Below, piece after piece: positions 12,081-23,836 of a stretch of 64,000 nt of DNA. The translations under genes were made by a program, and so were the position numbers. Source of the DNA: Zea mays (Eukaryota > Streptophyta > Magnoliopsida > Poales > Poaceae); assembly GCF_902167145.1 (NCBI RefSeq), contig NC_050096.1, positions 265,134,622 to 265,198,621 of the forward strand, read 5' to 3'. Numbering within the stretch: the first letter of the stretch is position 1; every line of letters begins with the position of its first letter. The notes beneath the pieces are model-generated. The model saw only the letters and a list, made by a program, of their open reading frames with translations, made no database searches and was not told where the DNA came from.

Positions 12081-15000
12081 CTAGGCAACAACAGGTTCAT
12101 CGTCACCGACAATAGTACAATCGGCGGAAAATGTAATAACATTTACGTCCATACCTGGGCGCTCTAGAGAAGCCTCGTAGTCGACCAGGTCTTCTCCCAG
12201 TAGGTCGTCTTCTTCCATTGATGTTGGTATGTCGTTGGAGGCTTCCTGGTGTGGTGCGGATAGTCCGGACTCCAAGGGCGGACGATCCGCGCCTGGTGCA
12301 GATTGTCCAGCCTTGCTGGCCAAGCTATCTGTTGTACCTGCAGGGTGCTGCACAAGTGTTGATTTATTTTCTATTTTTGTGGCCGTTTATTTTTCTTCAA
12401 CGGCCTTTGGTCTCCATTTCTTTTGTGGTGGCGGGTACTGTGGATGTGTGTCATTGAATATCTTTTCTGCCTCCTTCTCCTGGCTCTCCTTTGCTCTTAG
12501 GCGCTGCAATTTCCGCTTTTGGGACCGTGTCAATCCCGCTGGGCACCATCGAGGCATGGAGTATTTTGGGTCGGCTGCTTTGATGGTAGCTGTATCTTCT
12601 TTTTTGGTTGTGTTGGCTGATTCGCCAAAAATCATCGGCCCTTTACTATCTTCCTGTATGACAACATCTGCAGTACCTATTTTGATGATGTCCTTTTTTG
12701 TTGTTCTTTCAGTTGCTGCAGGCATATGCCCCCCTGCCGGATTGGTCGGCCTTGGAGGCCGAGTAGTCCGGCAATCTTGTTGGGTCTGTGCCTGGTGACC
12801 GGATTGAGCGGCGCTCAATTGGTCTTGTACTGGAGGTGCCAACCTGTCGAATACAGATGTTTGGGGTGCCCCCCAAGCGGGGTACTGTGGCATCCCAAAT
12901 GGATATGGTGGCATGCCCCACATTTGATTTGGGACATATGGTGGAGGTAAATATGTGTATGGATATGGCATATGCGGATAAGGGGGTGGAGGTGTCCATG
13001 TAGGTATGTCAGGTCTCACTTGTACAGTATGACCTTTCATTTCTTCCGATTGGTGGGGTGGTCCAATCGGCCTGACCTGGCATTGCTCATGAATGGGTGA
13101 GCGGGGTCGCTTTGTTGGCCGGTCACTGGGGCCGGCCTTCTTTTTCACGTATTTAGACAATAATTGATCGAAAGTCAGGCCGATTTTGACCAACCGACCA
13201 GCTGCCTTGAATGCATTTGTTTTCCACGTACCTATCTCTAGTCGTCGTGGTTTGAAGGTACGTGGCCGTTGCGAGTCTTGAGTAGGGCCGGACCGTCCGG
13301 CGTGGTCCCGGACCGTTCGCGCCTGTACGTCGGACCGTCTGGGATGCGCAGCACGGGTTCTTGCTCCTTGGTCCGTGCCTGCCCTCTAGTGCCGGAGGTC
13401 GTGATGGTCACCTTAAGAATTTCCCCTCCATCGGGAGTTTTCTTTGCCACCACTTTCCTGCAAGAAATTTTATGATTCTCATCGGCCTCTCTTGCATTGC
13501 CGATAACTATCTCCTTGCCTTTGCCTTTATCGGCTGTGTTTGGCCGAACCAGGACTTTCTTGCCCTCGAAGTCGATCATGTTCATTGGAAAGGGCTCTGT
13601 ATCCACCTGCATTTCCTGAAATTTCAATCGTCCCTCGTTAAAGTCCGATTGAATCTGTCGACGGAATACATTACAATCATTAGTGGCATGAGAAAATGAG
13701 TTATGCCACTTGCAGTATGCCCGATGTTTTAGCTCGTCGGCGGATAGAACAGTGTGATTTATCTTAATGTTGCCATTTTTGAGTAATTCATCAAATATTT
13801 TATCACATTTACCAACATTAAATGTAAACTTAAGTTCCTCTTGTCGTTTCTTCTGAACCAGCTGCAAGGAGGAACAAGCCGAAGATTTGGCCTGCTTAGG
13901 CCAAACCATTTCAGCAGTATAAACTTCTGTTGATTCGTCATCTCAGCTACTTTGGTCGCATTCTACTATATGGACATTGTGACGAATGGTTTTGGCAGTT
14001 TCTTTGCTTCGACTTTCACAGGCCAAAGCTCTCTGGTGTAACTGTGCTAGTGTGAAAAATTGGATGCCTTCCAATCTTTCTTTTAAATAATATCGCAGAC
14101 CATTAAAGGATAATCCTACCAGCTGTTTTTCTGCTAAATGAATTTGGAAGTATCAGTTTCTTGTATCTCGGAATCTTCGGATGTAATCATTAACCGATTC
14201 ATCTTTCGCTTGTCGCAAGGACACTAAATCTACCAAATCTAACTCAAAGTCACCAGAGAAAAAGTGATCATGAAATTTTTGTTCTAAATCCCCCATGACA
14301 AAATAGAATTAGGAGGTAAAGTGGCGTACCATGCAAACGCGGTTCCTGTTAAAGATAATGAAAATAAACGCACGCGAAATACTTCTATGTCGGCCAATTC
14401 CCCTAACTGTGCTAAAAACCGGCCTATGTGTTCGCACGTGTTTTTTCCTTGGTCACCCGAAAATTTTGCGAATTCGGGTATCCTGATTCCCTGTGGGTAT
14501 GAGTGGTGATCAAATCGGCTGTCATATGGTTTCTGATATGATTGCCCCCTAGGGACCACACTTACTCCGAGCTTATCTCGGAACGCCCCGACTATTTCTT
14601 CCCTTACTATATCAATGGCAGCCGGTGCAAGACCACCGGCTCTCTGGTCAAACATAGGTGGGGTTGGCTGGAAATTAGTGTGTTGTCTTCCCCCCACTGG
14701 TTATGTGGTGCATTGCCACTTGCCCTATATGGTTCATAGGTTTGATCGTTCCTTCTAGGTGGGGCTGGAAAGCTATCTTGGGCTCTAGATCTTGAATTAG
14801 TGGGCTGATGCATTGCATAGTGTGATGGGAAGTGTTGCTAGGACGGGTGAGGATTCAGGTAATAATCCTCCTCAAAAAGGTCATGTGCGGACTGTCCGGA
14901 CATTGGCCCGGACCGTCCGTGATTATGTGCGGACCGTTCGTCGTGGTATGCGGACGGTCCGACTGGGTAGTTTGAATTTTGCGCAAAACGATGTGGCTCG

Positions 15001-15602
15001 GACACATGTGTTGGTAATTCATTAAAAATGGGCCCGAACGTTGCTGGCCCGGACGGTCCGCGCTCACGTGTGGACGGTCCAGGCATGTGTAGATCGACTT
15101 ATTTGCTGCCGATTTGTGGTTGCTCAGGGTATGTGTCCATCGGCATCCCATAAAGGGGTTGTGACTGGTCGTGACAACCTGTAGCTGATGTATTACGCGT
15201 GTTACCCCCTAACTCAACCTCGTGCGAAGGAAAATTTGTGATATTAGATTTATCAAATGCACGTACTAGTCTCCTATAATCGTTTTGCATACCCCCTATG
15301 ATATTTTGCATTTGTTCACGCTATTCATCTACATAATTCCTAAGAGATTGTAGCTCGTTAGTATTACTTACATTGGGGATATCTGGTGTGGGTCGGAGCG
15401 AAGCCGGATCCGTCGCCCGATGTCGGACGACCTTGTTGTTTCTGTCCACTTTGAAGTTGGCCAAGAACTTTGCTTTTGCCTCCTGGATCATCTGCTCCTT
15501 GTGCTCCTTGAACTGGAGTTGTTCGTCAGCCGGCAAGGTCTCCCAAGTCGACTCTATGATGTTGCTTGGGGAAATATCAGAGCTATCCCTTGAACCGGCC
15601 AT
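12081..15602 (-). pseudogene. Gag region of the gypsy element, many stops
   Basis: The likely start is the ATG at 15602 (a 'MAGSRDSSDIS' start), preceded by the primer-binding site. Frames at 15602-15321, 15311-15099, 15086-14838 and 14813-14607 stay in the same register but are cut by stops. The capsid-type gag domain is at 14697-14284 ('IRIPEFAKFSGDQGKNTCEHIGRFLAQLGELAD...FRVRLFSLSLTGTAFAWY'). A C-H-H-C cluster ('YCKWHN..SHATNDC') is at about 13710-13670. A proline- and tyrosine-rich linker is at 13193-12387. GGACNGTCC-type palindromes interrupt the coding text at 12260-12290, 13290-13345 and 14880-15085, giving repetitive insertions. Confidence 0.8.
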
Positions 15603-15633
15603 TGAGGGCCGATTTGATGAGTCTATATTTGTA

Positions 15634-15652
15634 GTCCCCAGCGGAGTCGCCA
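15634..15652 (-). other. Primer-binding site of the gypsy element
   Basis: On the minus strand, just inside the 5' LTR, the text tggcgactccgctggggac matches the place and style of a tRNA primer-binding site. I do not assign the tRNA species. Confidence 0.65.
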
Positions 15653-15659
15653 AAAAGTA

Positions 15660-16224
15660 TGTTGACGCCATTTTGGAGCGCCAAACACTCAACAAGAACC
15701 GTGGCGGTGCTCTCTGGTCAGGCGCGGACGGTCCGCGGCCAGGGGCCGGATGGTCCGTGACCTGGCGCAGGGGCTAGGGTTTCCTGCCTGACGGCCGGAC
15801 GGTCCGCGCGTGCGCAGGGGCGGCGGAAGATCACCGGCGGCGCCTGGATCTCGCTCCCGGGAGGGACCCCATCGGGGAGGAGAGATCCTAGGAGTTGTCT
15901 AGGCTCGGGCAGGCCGACCTAGACTCCTCTAATCCACGTAGAGTCGAAGAGAGGCGAAGAATTTGGGGATCGGAAGGCTAAACTAGAACTAGACTAGAAC
16001 TACTCCTAGGAAATAAATGCGAAATAGAAGTGTTTTGATTCGATTGATGATTACAAATCGGCCGTATACCTCTCTATTTATAGAGGAGGGGGGCTAGACC
16101 CTTTACACAACTGATTTCCGAGCTAATTCCGCGAATCTAGCTAACAACCGTAGCACAAAACTCGGAACCCTAATCTGCTCTGCGCACGCGCGGACTGTCC
16201 GCACGCTCATTTTGGTGCCAAACA
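15660..16224 (-). repeat. 5' LTR of the gypsy element (565 bp)
   Basis: Starts tgttgacgcc and ends ggtgccaaaca like its partner. A TATA-like box reads on the minus strand at about 16070-16085. By eye, about 15-18 base differences separate the two LTRs, mostly C/T or G/A changes crowded in the GC-rich first 220 bp, plus the 57-bp deletion. The element is therefore much older than the Sirevirus at 22527. Confidence 0.9.
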
Positions 16225-16442
16225 TAAACGAACAAAATCTAATAGTTATAGCAAACACTTTGACAATTGTGCCAAAATTGAACATGTAAGTCTACATATT
16301 GTACGAACATACTACACAAAGTTTGGTGGGGAAAAGAAAAATATATATATTTTGCCGAGTGTCACGGAAATACACTCGGTAAAGAACAAGTATCTTACAT
16401 ACACTCGACAAAGAAATTTTAAAAAAATAAAAATATCTTTGT

Positions 16443-17690
16443 ATGGATACATCGTCTTTGTATGCAGGTTTGTTTAGATACGAGGCTAGTTATGGCCAGG
16501 CCGACAGGGTGGATGTGGTGGCTACCACGAGCTGTAAGAAACTCGTTGTGGACATGCACTACGAGGCGTGCATTCATGTCGTCGTCACTTACTACAACTC
16601 CATCCTTGGGAAGAAGGTTAGCAAGACGGACGCCCAGACCATGTTGTTGACTCCGAACCAGTACTTACATGTAAATATAGAACATTAATATTGATATTAA
16701 ATATGCTTAATTTTATCTTCTGATATGTTGTATACTTTTTTTTGTAGATGATTTTTTATTGGTATGTCGTGCATCCTGAGTGCTAGGAGAAGATAGTGCA
16801 AAGGTGGTACTCGACCGAGTGGGACAAGGCTCACAACGCTAGCTAGGAATGACGTTTGATTATACAAGGTCCCCCACACCACCAATCAGCCACAACCTCG
16901 GTAAATACGTAGAAGTATAGGTAGACATTCTCTTTAATTTAGTCTAACTTTCGATTAGGCATGATTACTAACCATCATGTTGGCTTTCTCGTAGTCGACG
17001 TCACATGGTGGCTAGACTTGCTCCATCTTCTCGACGTATCCTATGGCCCCCAAGGGCAAGACGACGCCCGACGTCACCTACAACCCGGAGGACGGGCCCG
17101 ACGCGTATAACAACCTCGTCGTTTACAATCACCTCAATGAGTACACTTCCATGGCACATCAAGTTTATGGGTCAGATTACGATCCGGGGATTGAGGACAT
17201 CAACACAGATGTCCTCATGAGGGTCAGAGGAGGCAAGAGGCATGTGCGATTCTGGATTGCCGACGGGGCAATGGACTCGTCCTCCACTCCCACCCTATCT
17301 CAGGTGCGAGCAAGGAACACGAGCGCGAGCTCAGCCATATGACCTCGACAGGACAACTCATAGCATCACATCCAGAAACTCCAGATTAGTTCTTCTGTAA
17401 CTCATCATTCATTGAGTTATATAGCTTCTCTTTGCATTATTATAACATTGAGGTGAAATATTACATGTCCAACTAGAAGAAGAGAGGATGGAATCAATGG
17501 AGATGGAGGCGAGGGGAACCGATGGAGATGGAGGCGAGGATGACGGCGGAGCGGGAGGCTCGCTTGGCGGATCGGGAGAGGATGATGGAGATGTTACAAT
17601 ACATATAGAGCCTTGACGCCGCACAAGGTTTTGTTCCACCACGTCCGTTGTTCCCTCCAGCTGACCCTACTCAATTCCATACTCATGTGA
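16443..17690 (+). pseudogene. Ptta/En-Spm-type transposon protein relic (CACTA)
   Basis: Three exon-like blocks resemble the plant transposase Ptta/En-Spm family protein (Transposase_24 type). Block 1, 16443-16672, has 'DMHYEACIHVVVTYY' and 'LTPNQYLH'. Block 2, about 16745-16860, has 'VVHPEC*EKIVQRWYSTEWDKAHNAS*' with two stops. Block 3, 17040-17340, has 'VTYNPEDGPDAYNNLVVYNHLNEYTSMAHQVYG' and 'GGKRHVRFWIADGAMDSSSTPTLSQVRA'. Candidate introns with gt...ag ends lie between them (for example 16671 gtaaatat and 16747 ttgtag). A coiled-coil tail rich in E, M and R follows near 17480-17600. The stops make this a pseudogene. It belongs to the surrounding CACTA element. Confidence 0.7.
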
Positions 17691-17919
17691 GTATCAAAAT
17701 TTCTAGTACTACATGATATATATTCATCTGGTCTCACACATGCAATCTCTTCTCCGTGCAGGGACAATCGACAACATCAAACGACCCTCATGGATCGCCC
17801 AGCCCATCGCCAAACCAGTCCAACCGTCCACCTTGCTAAGATATTTTGTGCACATGATCTTATGTTTGTTGGTGTTGTTAATACTTTGTGAGATAACCTG
17901 GCCTGAACTTGTTGATGTT

Positions 17920-19332
17920 TGTCGGGGACCATAATTAGGGGTACCCCCAAGACTCCTAATCTCAGCTGGTAACCCCCATCAGCATAAAGCTGCAAAGGCC
18001 TGATGGGCACGGTTAAGGTCAAGGCTCAGTCCACTTAAGGGACACGATCTCGCCTCGCCCGAGCCCAGCCTCGGGCAAAGGCAGCCGACCCCGGAGGATT
18101 CACGTCTCGCCCGAGGGCCCCCTCAAGCAACGGACACACCTTCGGCTCGCCCGAGGCCCAGTCTTCGCAGAGAAGCAACCTTGGCCAGATCGCCACGCCA
18201 ACCGACCGTATCGCAGGAGCATTTAATGCAAGGATCGCCTGACACCTTATCCTGACGCGCGCTCTTCAGTCGACAGAGCCGAAGTGACCGCAGTCACTTC
18301 GCCGCTCCACTAACCGACCTGACAAGAAAACAGCGCCGCCTGCGTCGCTCCGACTGCTGTGCCACTCGACAGAGTGAGTCTGACAGCAGCTAAGTCCAGC
18401 CTCGGGCGCCATAGGAAGCTCCGCCTCGCCCGACCCCAGGGCTCGGGCTCAACCTCGACGCTGGACGACGGACTCCGCCTCGCCCGACCCCAGGGCTCGG
18501 ACACAGCCACGGCCTCGGAAGACGGTCTCCGCCTCGCCCAACCTAGGGCTCGGACTCAACCTCGACCTTGGAAGACGAACTCCGCCTCGCCCGACCCTAG
18601 GGCTCAGACTCAGCCTCGACCTCGGAAGACGGACTCGACCTCGACCTCGGAGGAGCCTCCGCCTCGCCCGACGTAGGGCTCGGACCGACCACGTCACAGG
18701 GGGGCATCATTACCCTAGCCCTAGCTAGCTCAGGCTACGAGGAACAAGACCGGCGTCCCATCTGGCTCGCCCCGGTAAACAAATAATGATGGCGCCCCGC
18801 GTGCTCCATAACGACGGCGGCTCTCAGCCCCTTACGGAAGCAAGGAGACGTCAGCAAGGATTCGACAGCCCCGACAGCTGTCCTTCCATAGGGCCCAAGC
18901 GCTCCTCCGACGGCCACGACATCACATGAATAGGGTGCCAAAACCTCTCCGACTGCCACGACGGCATGTACTTAGGGCTCTAGCTCCTCTCTGCTAGACA
19001 CGTTAGCACACTGCTACACCCCCCATTGTACACCTGGACCCTCTCCTTACGCCTATAAAAGGAAGGTCCAGGGCTCTCGTACGAGAGGGTTGGCCGCGCG
19101 GGGGAACGGGCCGACGCATAAGGCTCTCGCTCTCTCTCTCCCACGCGAACGCTTGTAACCCCCTACTGCAAGCGCATCCATCCGCCCTCGGCGTAGGACA
19201 ACACGAAGGCCGCGGGTTCCCCTTACTGTTCTCCCCCTTTGTGTCCCGTCTCGCGCCGACCCATCTGGGCTGGGACACGCAACGACAATTTACTCGTCGG
19301 TCCAGGGACCCCCCAGGGTCGAAACGCCGACA
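17920..19332 (+). mobile_element. Solo LTR, Huck-like gypsy (1413 bp)
   Basis: Begins tgtcggggaccataattagg and ends ggtcgaaacgccgaca, flanked by a perfect 5-bp duplication atgtt (17915-17919 and 19333-19337). The body is full of ctcgcccgaccc.agggctcgg repeats (18420-18680), and a TATA box gcctataaaagg lies at 19051-19062. The start, repeats and length match maize Huck LTRs as I recall them. With no internal region and an intact duplication, it is a solo LTR left by LTR-LTR recombination. It sits in the 3' part of the CACTA element. Confidence 0.85.
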
Positions 19333-19559
19333 ATGTTGGAAATACTTTGTGAGATATTTGAGATTTATGTTTGTGAGTGTTGGAGATTTATGTTTGTGTC
19401 CGAACTTGTTTGATATGGTGATATTTGTGAGATTTATGGTCTTTATGACATATGTGGTGTGTAAGATGTATGTGATGATTCAGTAATATTTATGATGTAT
19501 ATGTGATGATTTTGTAATATATCTTTTGTTTGTTTGGATGGAATGATAAAACAAATAAA

Positions 19560-20278
19560 AAGGGGTATTCTCGTCACTTTGACGAGTGTACACTCGATAA
19601 AAAAGGCACATTTGGGAACCAATAAAGCTTCTATACGAGTGTTGTGGCCGCGACACTCGGCAAAAAAGCAACTTTTGTCGAGTGCCTGCTAGAGCACTCG
19701 GCAAAGGGCAAGACAAAGGGCCCCTGGTGCTCTCTTTGTCGACCGCTAGTCCAACAGGTACTCGGCAAAGGAGTCTCTATCGAGTGCCTCTTGGAGCACT
19801 CGGCAAAGGGACTGGCAATGTAACACCCCATCCAATCCCTGGACCGGTGGCACTTACTCCTGACAGCTATCTAGGATCATATATTGTCCACACAGACCAA
19901 CCCGGGTCTTTTATGCACACTTTATCCTCACTCATGCGCACCCGAGAAAACTTACCGTTCGATCACTCATCCCAAATTGCTCCAAGCCAAACACGCTTAA
20001 CTTGGAGGTTCTTTCGAGACATGCTTCCGAAAAAGAAGATGCACATTGTTGGTATGAATATTTTATTAATTATGTTTAGCATTGGGCCAGGATATCACCA
20101 TTCCAGAGCGCTAGTCACAGAGGACACTCGGTAAAGGCTCTATCGCCGTCACTTAATACCGTGACAACGACTTTTTTACCAAGTAATAACAGACCGGGTA
20201 TCCGATAAAAAGTACTCGACAAAAAATTTATCGAATATTTTTTAGCTTTTGCTGAGTGTCCAGCTGCGTCCGGCAGTG
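19560..20278 (+). repeat. CACTA 3' subterminal repeats and end
   Basis: Many copies of gagtg...cactcggcaaa-type motifs occur in both orientations (19575-19815 and 20120-20278). They run up to the terminal inverted repeat, which reads inverted as cactgccggacgcagctgg. Repeated subterminal motifs of this kind bind the element's own protein in CACTA transposons. Confidence 0.7.
19819..20117. mobile_element. Possible 5S-like (Cassandra-type) LTR fragment
   Basis: Starts tgtaacacccc. It contains ccaagccaaacacgcttaacttgg (about 19982-20006), which resembles the complement of 5S rRNA around its internal promoter (..aagttaagcgtgcttgg..). It interrupts the subterminal repeats of the CACTA. No clean target duplication was seen. 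Cassandra TRIM elements carry a 5S-derived block in their LTRs, but other grass LTRs share such text, so the name is tentative. Confidence 0.4.
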
Positions 20279-20281
20279 GAG

Positions 20282-21031
20282 GTTCGTCAAGACGACGGCG
20301 GAGAGATCGATCGAGCTGGTAGCCCGCCGTCCCGTGCAACAACGGCGTTGAGCACGGCGGGCGACGGCCACCCGTCCGGGCAAGCTGGTGAATGTGATTA
20401 TTGTGAATGGAATGGAGCGTCGTCCGTCCTGGACTCCTGGTTACGTACCGTACGTGTGTCGTGCGTGCAAAGGACATGCATGCATATATTATGCATGTCT
20501 GTTCGTCTGTTTGGCGTACGTTACGGCACCACGCGCTGGGCCACGGAGACAACGGTATCCGGGCGACGGATAGGGGCGGCAAGTACCACGGCGTCGGCGT
20601 AAGAACAGGAGTACGTCCGCCCCTGAACGATACGATGACGGATGACCCCACCCAAATCACACGCCCGCCACTATTGTATACAGTATACTCCAGGTTGATG
20701 ACTCTCGATCGGGTCCTCCTGTGTGTGTCTCGTCGATCGCCCGGCTCCATTATATTGGCGTGGCTAATCAAGCTTCGTCATTAATTGTCAAATGTAATTC
20801 TATTTAAATTTCTATTAATTCATTACCGGTATTCGAAATAAACGTGTGAGTAGTATATTTCAAGTAGAGTACCGCCACACTATATACTTATTCTAAAGTC
20901 ACAAAAAAATAATACTAGTATGTTTTATAAATTTAGTTAAAGCTAAAACAGTTTTGACTAGAATCTATCAGAAGTTCATAACTAGTTCTCTCTTTCTGCC
21001 GGGGCCGGACTATGCCTAAAGATAGCAATGG
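20282..21031. other. Stretch without a recognised feature
   Basis: A GC-rich part (20282-20770) holds overlapping open frames on both strands (20115-20771 minus, 20407-20784 plus), none with a known domain. The rest is AT-rich. It lies between the CACTA right end and the hAT target site. Confidence 0.45.
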
Positions 21032-21866
21032 GTAAATACTATAGATGAAAATACAGCCCAGAGCACGACAACCCGGCACGAGGCCCGATTTTTTGGCCCG
21101 GCCCAAGCACGGCACGACCCGGCAGGAGTCGTGCCCGGGCCGGCCCGGACCAATTAACCAGGTCGTGCCTGGGCTGCCGGCAGCGCCCGCCGGGCGGCAC
21201 GGGCCGGCCCGGTATCGGGGAGCGGGGGCATAAGCCTGGCGCTCGGCCTCCCTCTCCCGGTCTCCCCACTCGGCCACTCCGCTCCCTCTCCCTAATCGAT
21301 TCGCTCGCTCCACGCCGCGCCTCCGCCCGCTGCTCTCGGCTCACCGCAGCACCACCTCACCGTCGGCCCGTCGCCGTCATCTCTGTCGGATCTTGGTCAC
21401 CGCCCCCCCTTCCGTGCGGCGCCCCTCTCCAGACTCTGTCTCTCCCTCGGTTGCTCGGTCCCTTCCCAATCAAGAAATCCCTAACCCTAATCTCCTCTTC
21501 TCCGGCTCTCCCTCTTGTGTCATCGTCTCCGGCTACGAGCTGCGGCTTGGCAGATACGTCCCTCTCCGGTTCTCCATCTCCGGTCGTCAATCCCAATCCC
21601 TAACCCTAACCCTAATCTCCTCTTCTCTGGCTCTCCCTCTCGCGTCGTCCGTCGTCGTGCACTTGACCCTCGTCTCCGGCTCCGAGCTCCGGCTTGGCAG
21701 GTATGTCACTCTCTGGCTCTTCCTCACCAGTCCTCAGTCGGCAATCTCTAACCCTAATATCCTCTTTGCTGCTTGCTTGTGGGCTTTGGAAGGTCGCCGA
21801 CCGACTACGTGTTCGTGCTAGTGCCGCCAGGGGCGTCGAGGTACGGTGCCGAGATAGAAGTGGGTT

Positions 21867-22526
21867 ATGGATGACGACGACAACAACAGTCGGTACCTTA
21901 GAACCATCAACGACGAGCTCGTTGAGTTAGGGCAGCTTCCCAATGACGTCGACAACATGGGAGATGCTGCTGCTGCCTTGTTTGGTGTCGATAGCACTCG
22001 TAATGTCGGGTCGGTAAGTGATGTTGCTGGCTCTAATGAACTTGATTCATTGACTTCTTCTAGCACTGGTAAGCGTCGATCTACTGTTTGGGATGACTTC
22101 ACTAAAGTCACAGAAAACATCTTATGCTAAAACATCTCTTGCCATATAAGTCTGTGTTTTCTGTGTTCATTAATACACACTATGGCTATCCTCTACTGAA
22201 TGAACAACATTGGTATGTAGCTGAAAAGGTTTTGGAGTTCCTTGAGTTGTTTTATGAATCAACTGTTGTTTGTCTGGTGTTTATTACCCCACCAGTCCTT
22301 TGGTAATCCATCACATACTTGAATTTGCTAGCCACCTGCATGAACATGAACATGATACTAATCTAAGTGATGTTGTTGTTCCAATGAAAGCTAAGTTCAT
22401 GAAGTACTGGAAGTCTATACCAATGTTATATTCCTTTGCATTTGTTCTAGACCCTAGAGCTAAAATGAGGGTTTTGTATAATGTTCTTGAACTGCTTTCT
22501 CAGTCTAACAATTATAATTACAGTAC
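21867..22526 (+). pseudogene. hAT transposase, 5' part (defective)
   Basis: The first block (ATG 21867 to 22130) encodes an acidic N-terminus ('MDDDDNNSRYLRTINDE'). It reaches 'STVWDDFTKVTE', the start of a BED zinc finger, then stops. The second block (22124-22526) continues much further along a normal transposase ('LPYKSVFSVF', 'QHWYVAEKVLEFLELFYESTV', 'SGVYYPTSPLVIHHI', 'FAFVLDPRAKM'). The zinc finger and most of the RNase H-like catalytic core are therefore deleted. A further frameshift lies near 22275. Just before 22526 the frame is 'NNYNYS', and it resumes at 31763 beyond the Sirevirus. It cannot encode an active enzyme. Confidence 0.8.
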
Positions 22527-23834
22527 TGAAAGGGAATTAGGCTTACACCTAGTTCCTATATAATTTTGGTGGTTGAATTGCCCAACACAAATCTTTGGAC
22601 TAACTAGTTTGCCCAAGTGTATAGATTATACAGGTGTTAAAGGTTCACTTTCAGTCAATAAAAAGACCAAGTGTTGGATTCAACAAAGGAGCAATGAGGC
22701 AACCGAGGGCACCTCTGGCTGGAGGCACCGGACTGTCCGGTGTGCACCGGACAGTGTCCGGTGCGCCCAGAGGACATCAACTCAAACTCCTCGCCCTCGG
22801 GATTTCTCGGAAGCCGGCGCGCTATAATTCACCGGACTGTCCGGTGTGCACCGGACATGTCCGGTGCTCCAAGGAAGCGCGGTCTTCGGAACTCGTCAGC
22901 CTCGGGTTCGCGCGGCAGCCGCTCCGCTAAAATTCACCGGACTGTCCGGTGTGCACCGGACTGTCCGGTGTGCCAGCGGAGCAACGGCTCCCTGCGGCGC
23001 CAACGGCTCCCTGCGGTGCATTTAATGCGCGCGCAGCGCGCGCAGACGTCAGGCTCGCCCATACCGGTGCACCGGACATCAAACAGTACCTGTCCGGTGT
23101 GCACCGGACACCCTGGCGGGCCCACAAGTCAGAAGCTCCAACGGTCAGAATCCAACGGCAGTGATGACGTGGCAGGGGGCACCGGACTGTCCGGTGTGCA
23201 CCGGACTGTCCGGTGCGCCATCGAACAGACAGCCTTCCAACGGCCACTTTTGGTGGTTGGGGCTATAAATACCCCAACCACCCCACCATTCATTGCATCC
23301 AAGTTTTCCACTTCTCAACTACTACAAGAGCTCTAGCATTCAATTCTAGACACACTAAAGAGATCAAATCCTCTCCAATTCCACACAAAGCCCTAGTGAC
23401 TAGTGAGAGTGATTTGCCGTGTTCATTTGAGCTCTTGCGCTTGGATTGCTTCTTTTCTTTCTCACTTGTTCTTGAGATCACAACTCCATTGTAATCAAGG
23501 CAAGAGGCACCAATTGTGTGGTGGCCCTTGCGGGGAAGTTTTGTTCCCGGATTTGATTTGAGAAGAGAAGCTCACTCGGTCCGAGGGACCGTTTGAGAGA
23601 GGGAAGGGTTGAAAGAGACCCGGCCTTTGTGGCCTCCTCAACGGGGAGTAGGTTTGCAAGAACCGAACCTCGGTAAAACAAATCTCCGTGTCTCACTTGC
23701 TTATTCGCTTGGGATTTGTTTTGCGCCCTCTCTCGCGGACTCGTTTATATTTCTAACGCTAACCCGGCTTGTAGTTGTGTTTATATTTGTAAATTTCAGT
23801 TTCGCCCTATTCACCCCCCTCTAGGCGACTATCA
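22527..23834 (+). repeat. 5' LTR of the Sirevirus (1308 bp)
   Basis: TG...CA boundaries. It has at least five blocks of caccggactgtccggtg-type palindromes (near 22727, 22831, 22937, 23066 and 23178), then a TATA box ggctataaatacccc at 23261-23275 that marks the LTR promoter, then a long transcribed leader. Confidence 0.95.
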
Positions 23835-23836
23835 AT

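Larger units (their letters stand above)
7253..16224 (-). mobile_element. Ty3/gypsy LTR retrotransposon, Tat-like, decayed
   Basis: A full-length element lies in minus orientation. It is bounded by TG...CA LTRs (7253-7874 and 15660-16224) and a perfect 5-bp target duplication taaac (7248-7252 and 16225-16229). Going leftwards on the minus strand the order is LTR, primer-binding site, gag, protease, reverse transcriptase, RNase H, a second RNase H-like domain, integrase, polypurine tract, LTR. Integrase after RNase H is the gypsy order, and a second archaeal-type RNase H is a Tat-lineage feature from established knowledge. Many stops and frame changes show that it cannot express a complete polyprotein. 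Confidence 0.9.
6950..20278 (+). mobile_element. Decayed CACTA (En/Spm-like) element, host of later insertions
   Basis: The right end is clear. The last bases ending at 20278, read inverted, give cactgccggacgcagctgg followed by subterminal ctcagcaaaa motifs, and repeated cactcggcaaa / gccgagtg subterminal motifs fill 16350-16410 and 19560-20278. The middle carries relics of a Ptta/En-Spm-type protein gene (16443-17690). The left end is not visible. The stretch 6950-7252 is assigned to this element because it continues directly, across the gypsy target duplication, into 16225 onwards and looks like CACTA non-coding DNA; this part is inference. Later insertions are the gypsy element (7253-16224), a solo LTR (17920-19332) and a possible 5S-like fragment (19819-20117). 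Confidence 0.6.

Noticed and set aside
18310..18697. Open frames on both strands in the Huck-like LTR
   Set aside because: They are translations of the ctcgcccgaccc repeats of the LTR and not genes.
20115..20771. 218-codon minus frame next to the CACTA end
   Set aside because: It starts in unclassified DNA and runs into CACTA subterminal repeats; no motif recognised.
22573..23336. Frames of 84-198 codons in the Sirevirus LTR, repeated identically at 30500-31263
   Set aside because: They translate LTR palindromes and appear twice only because the LTR is duplicated.
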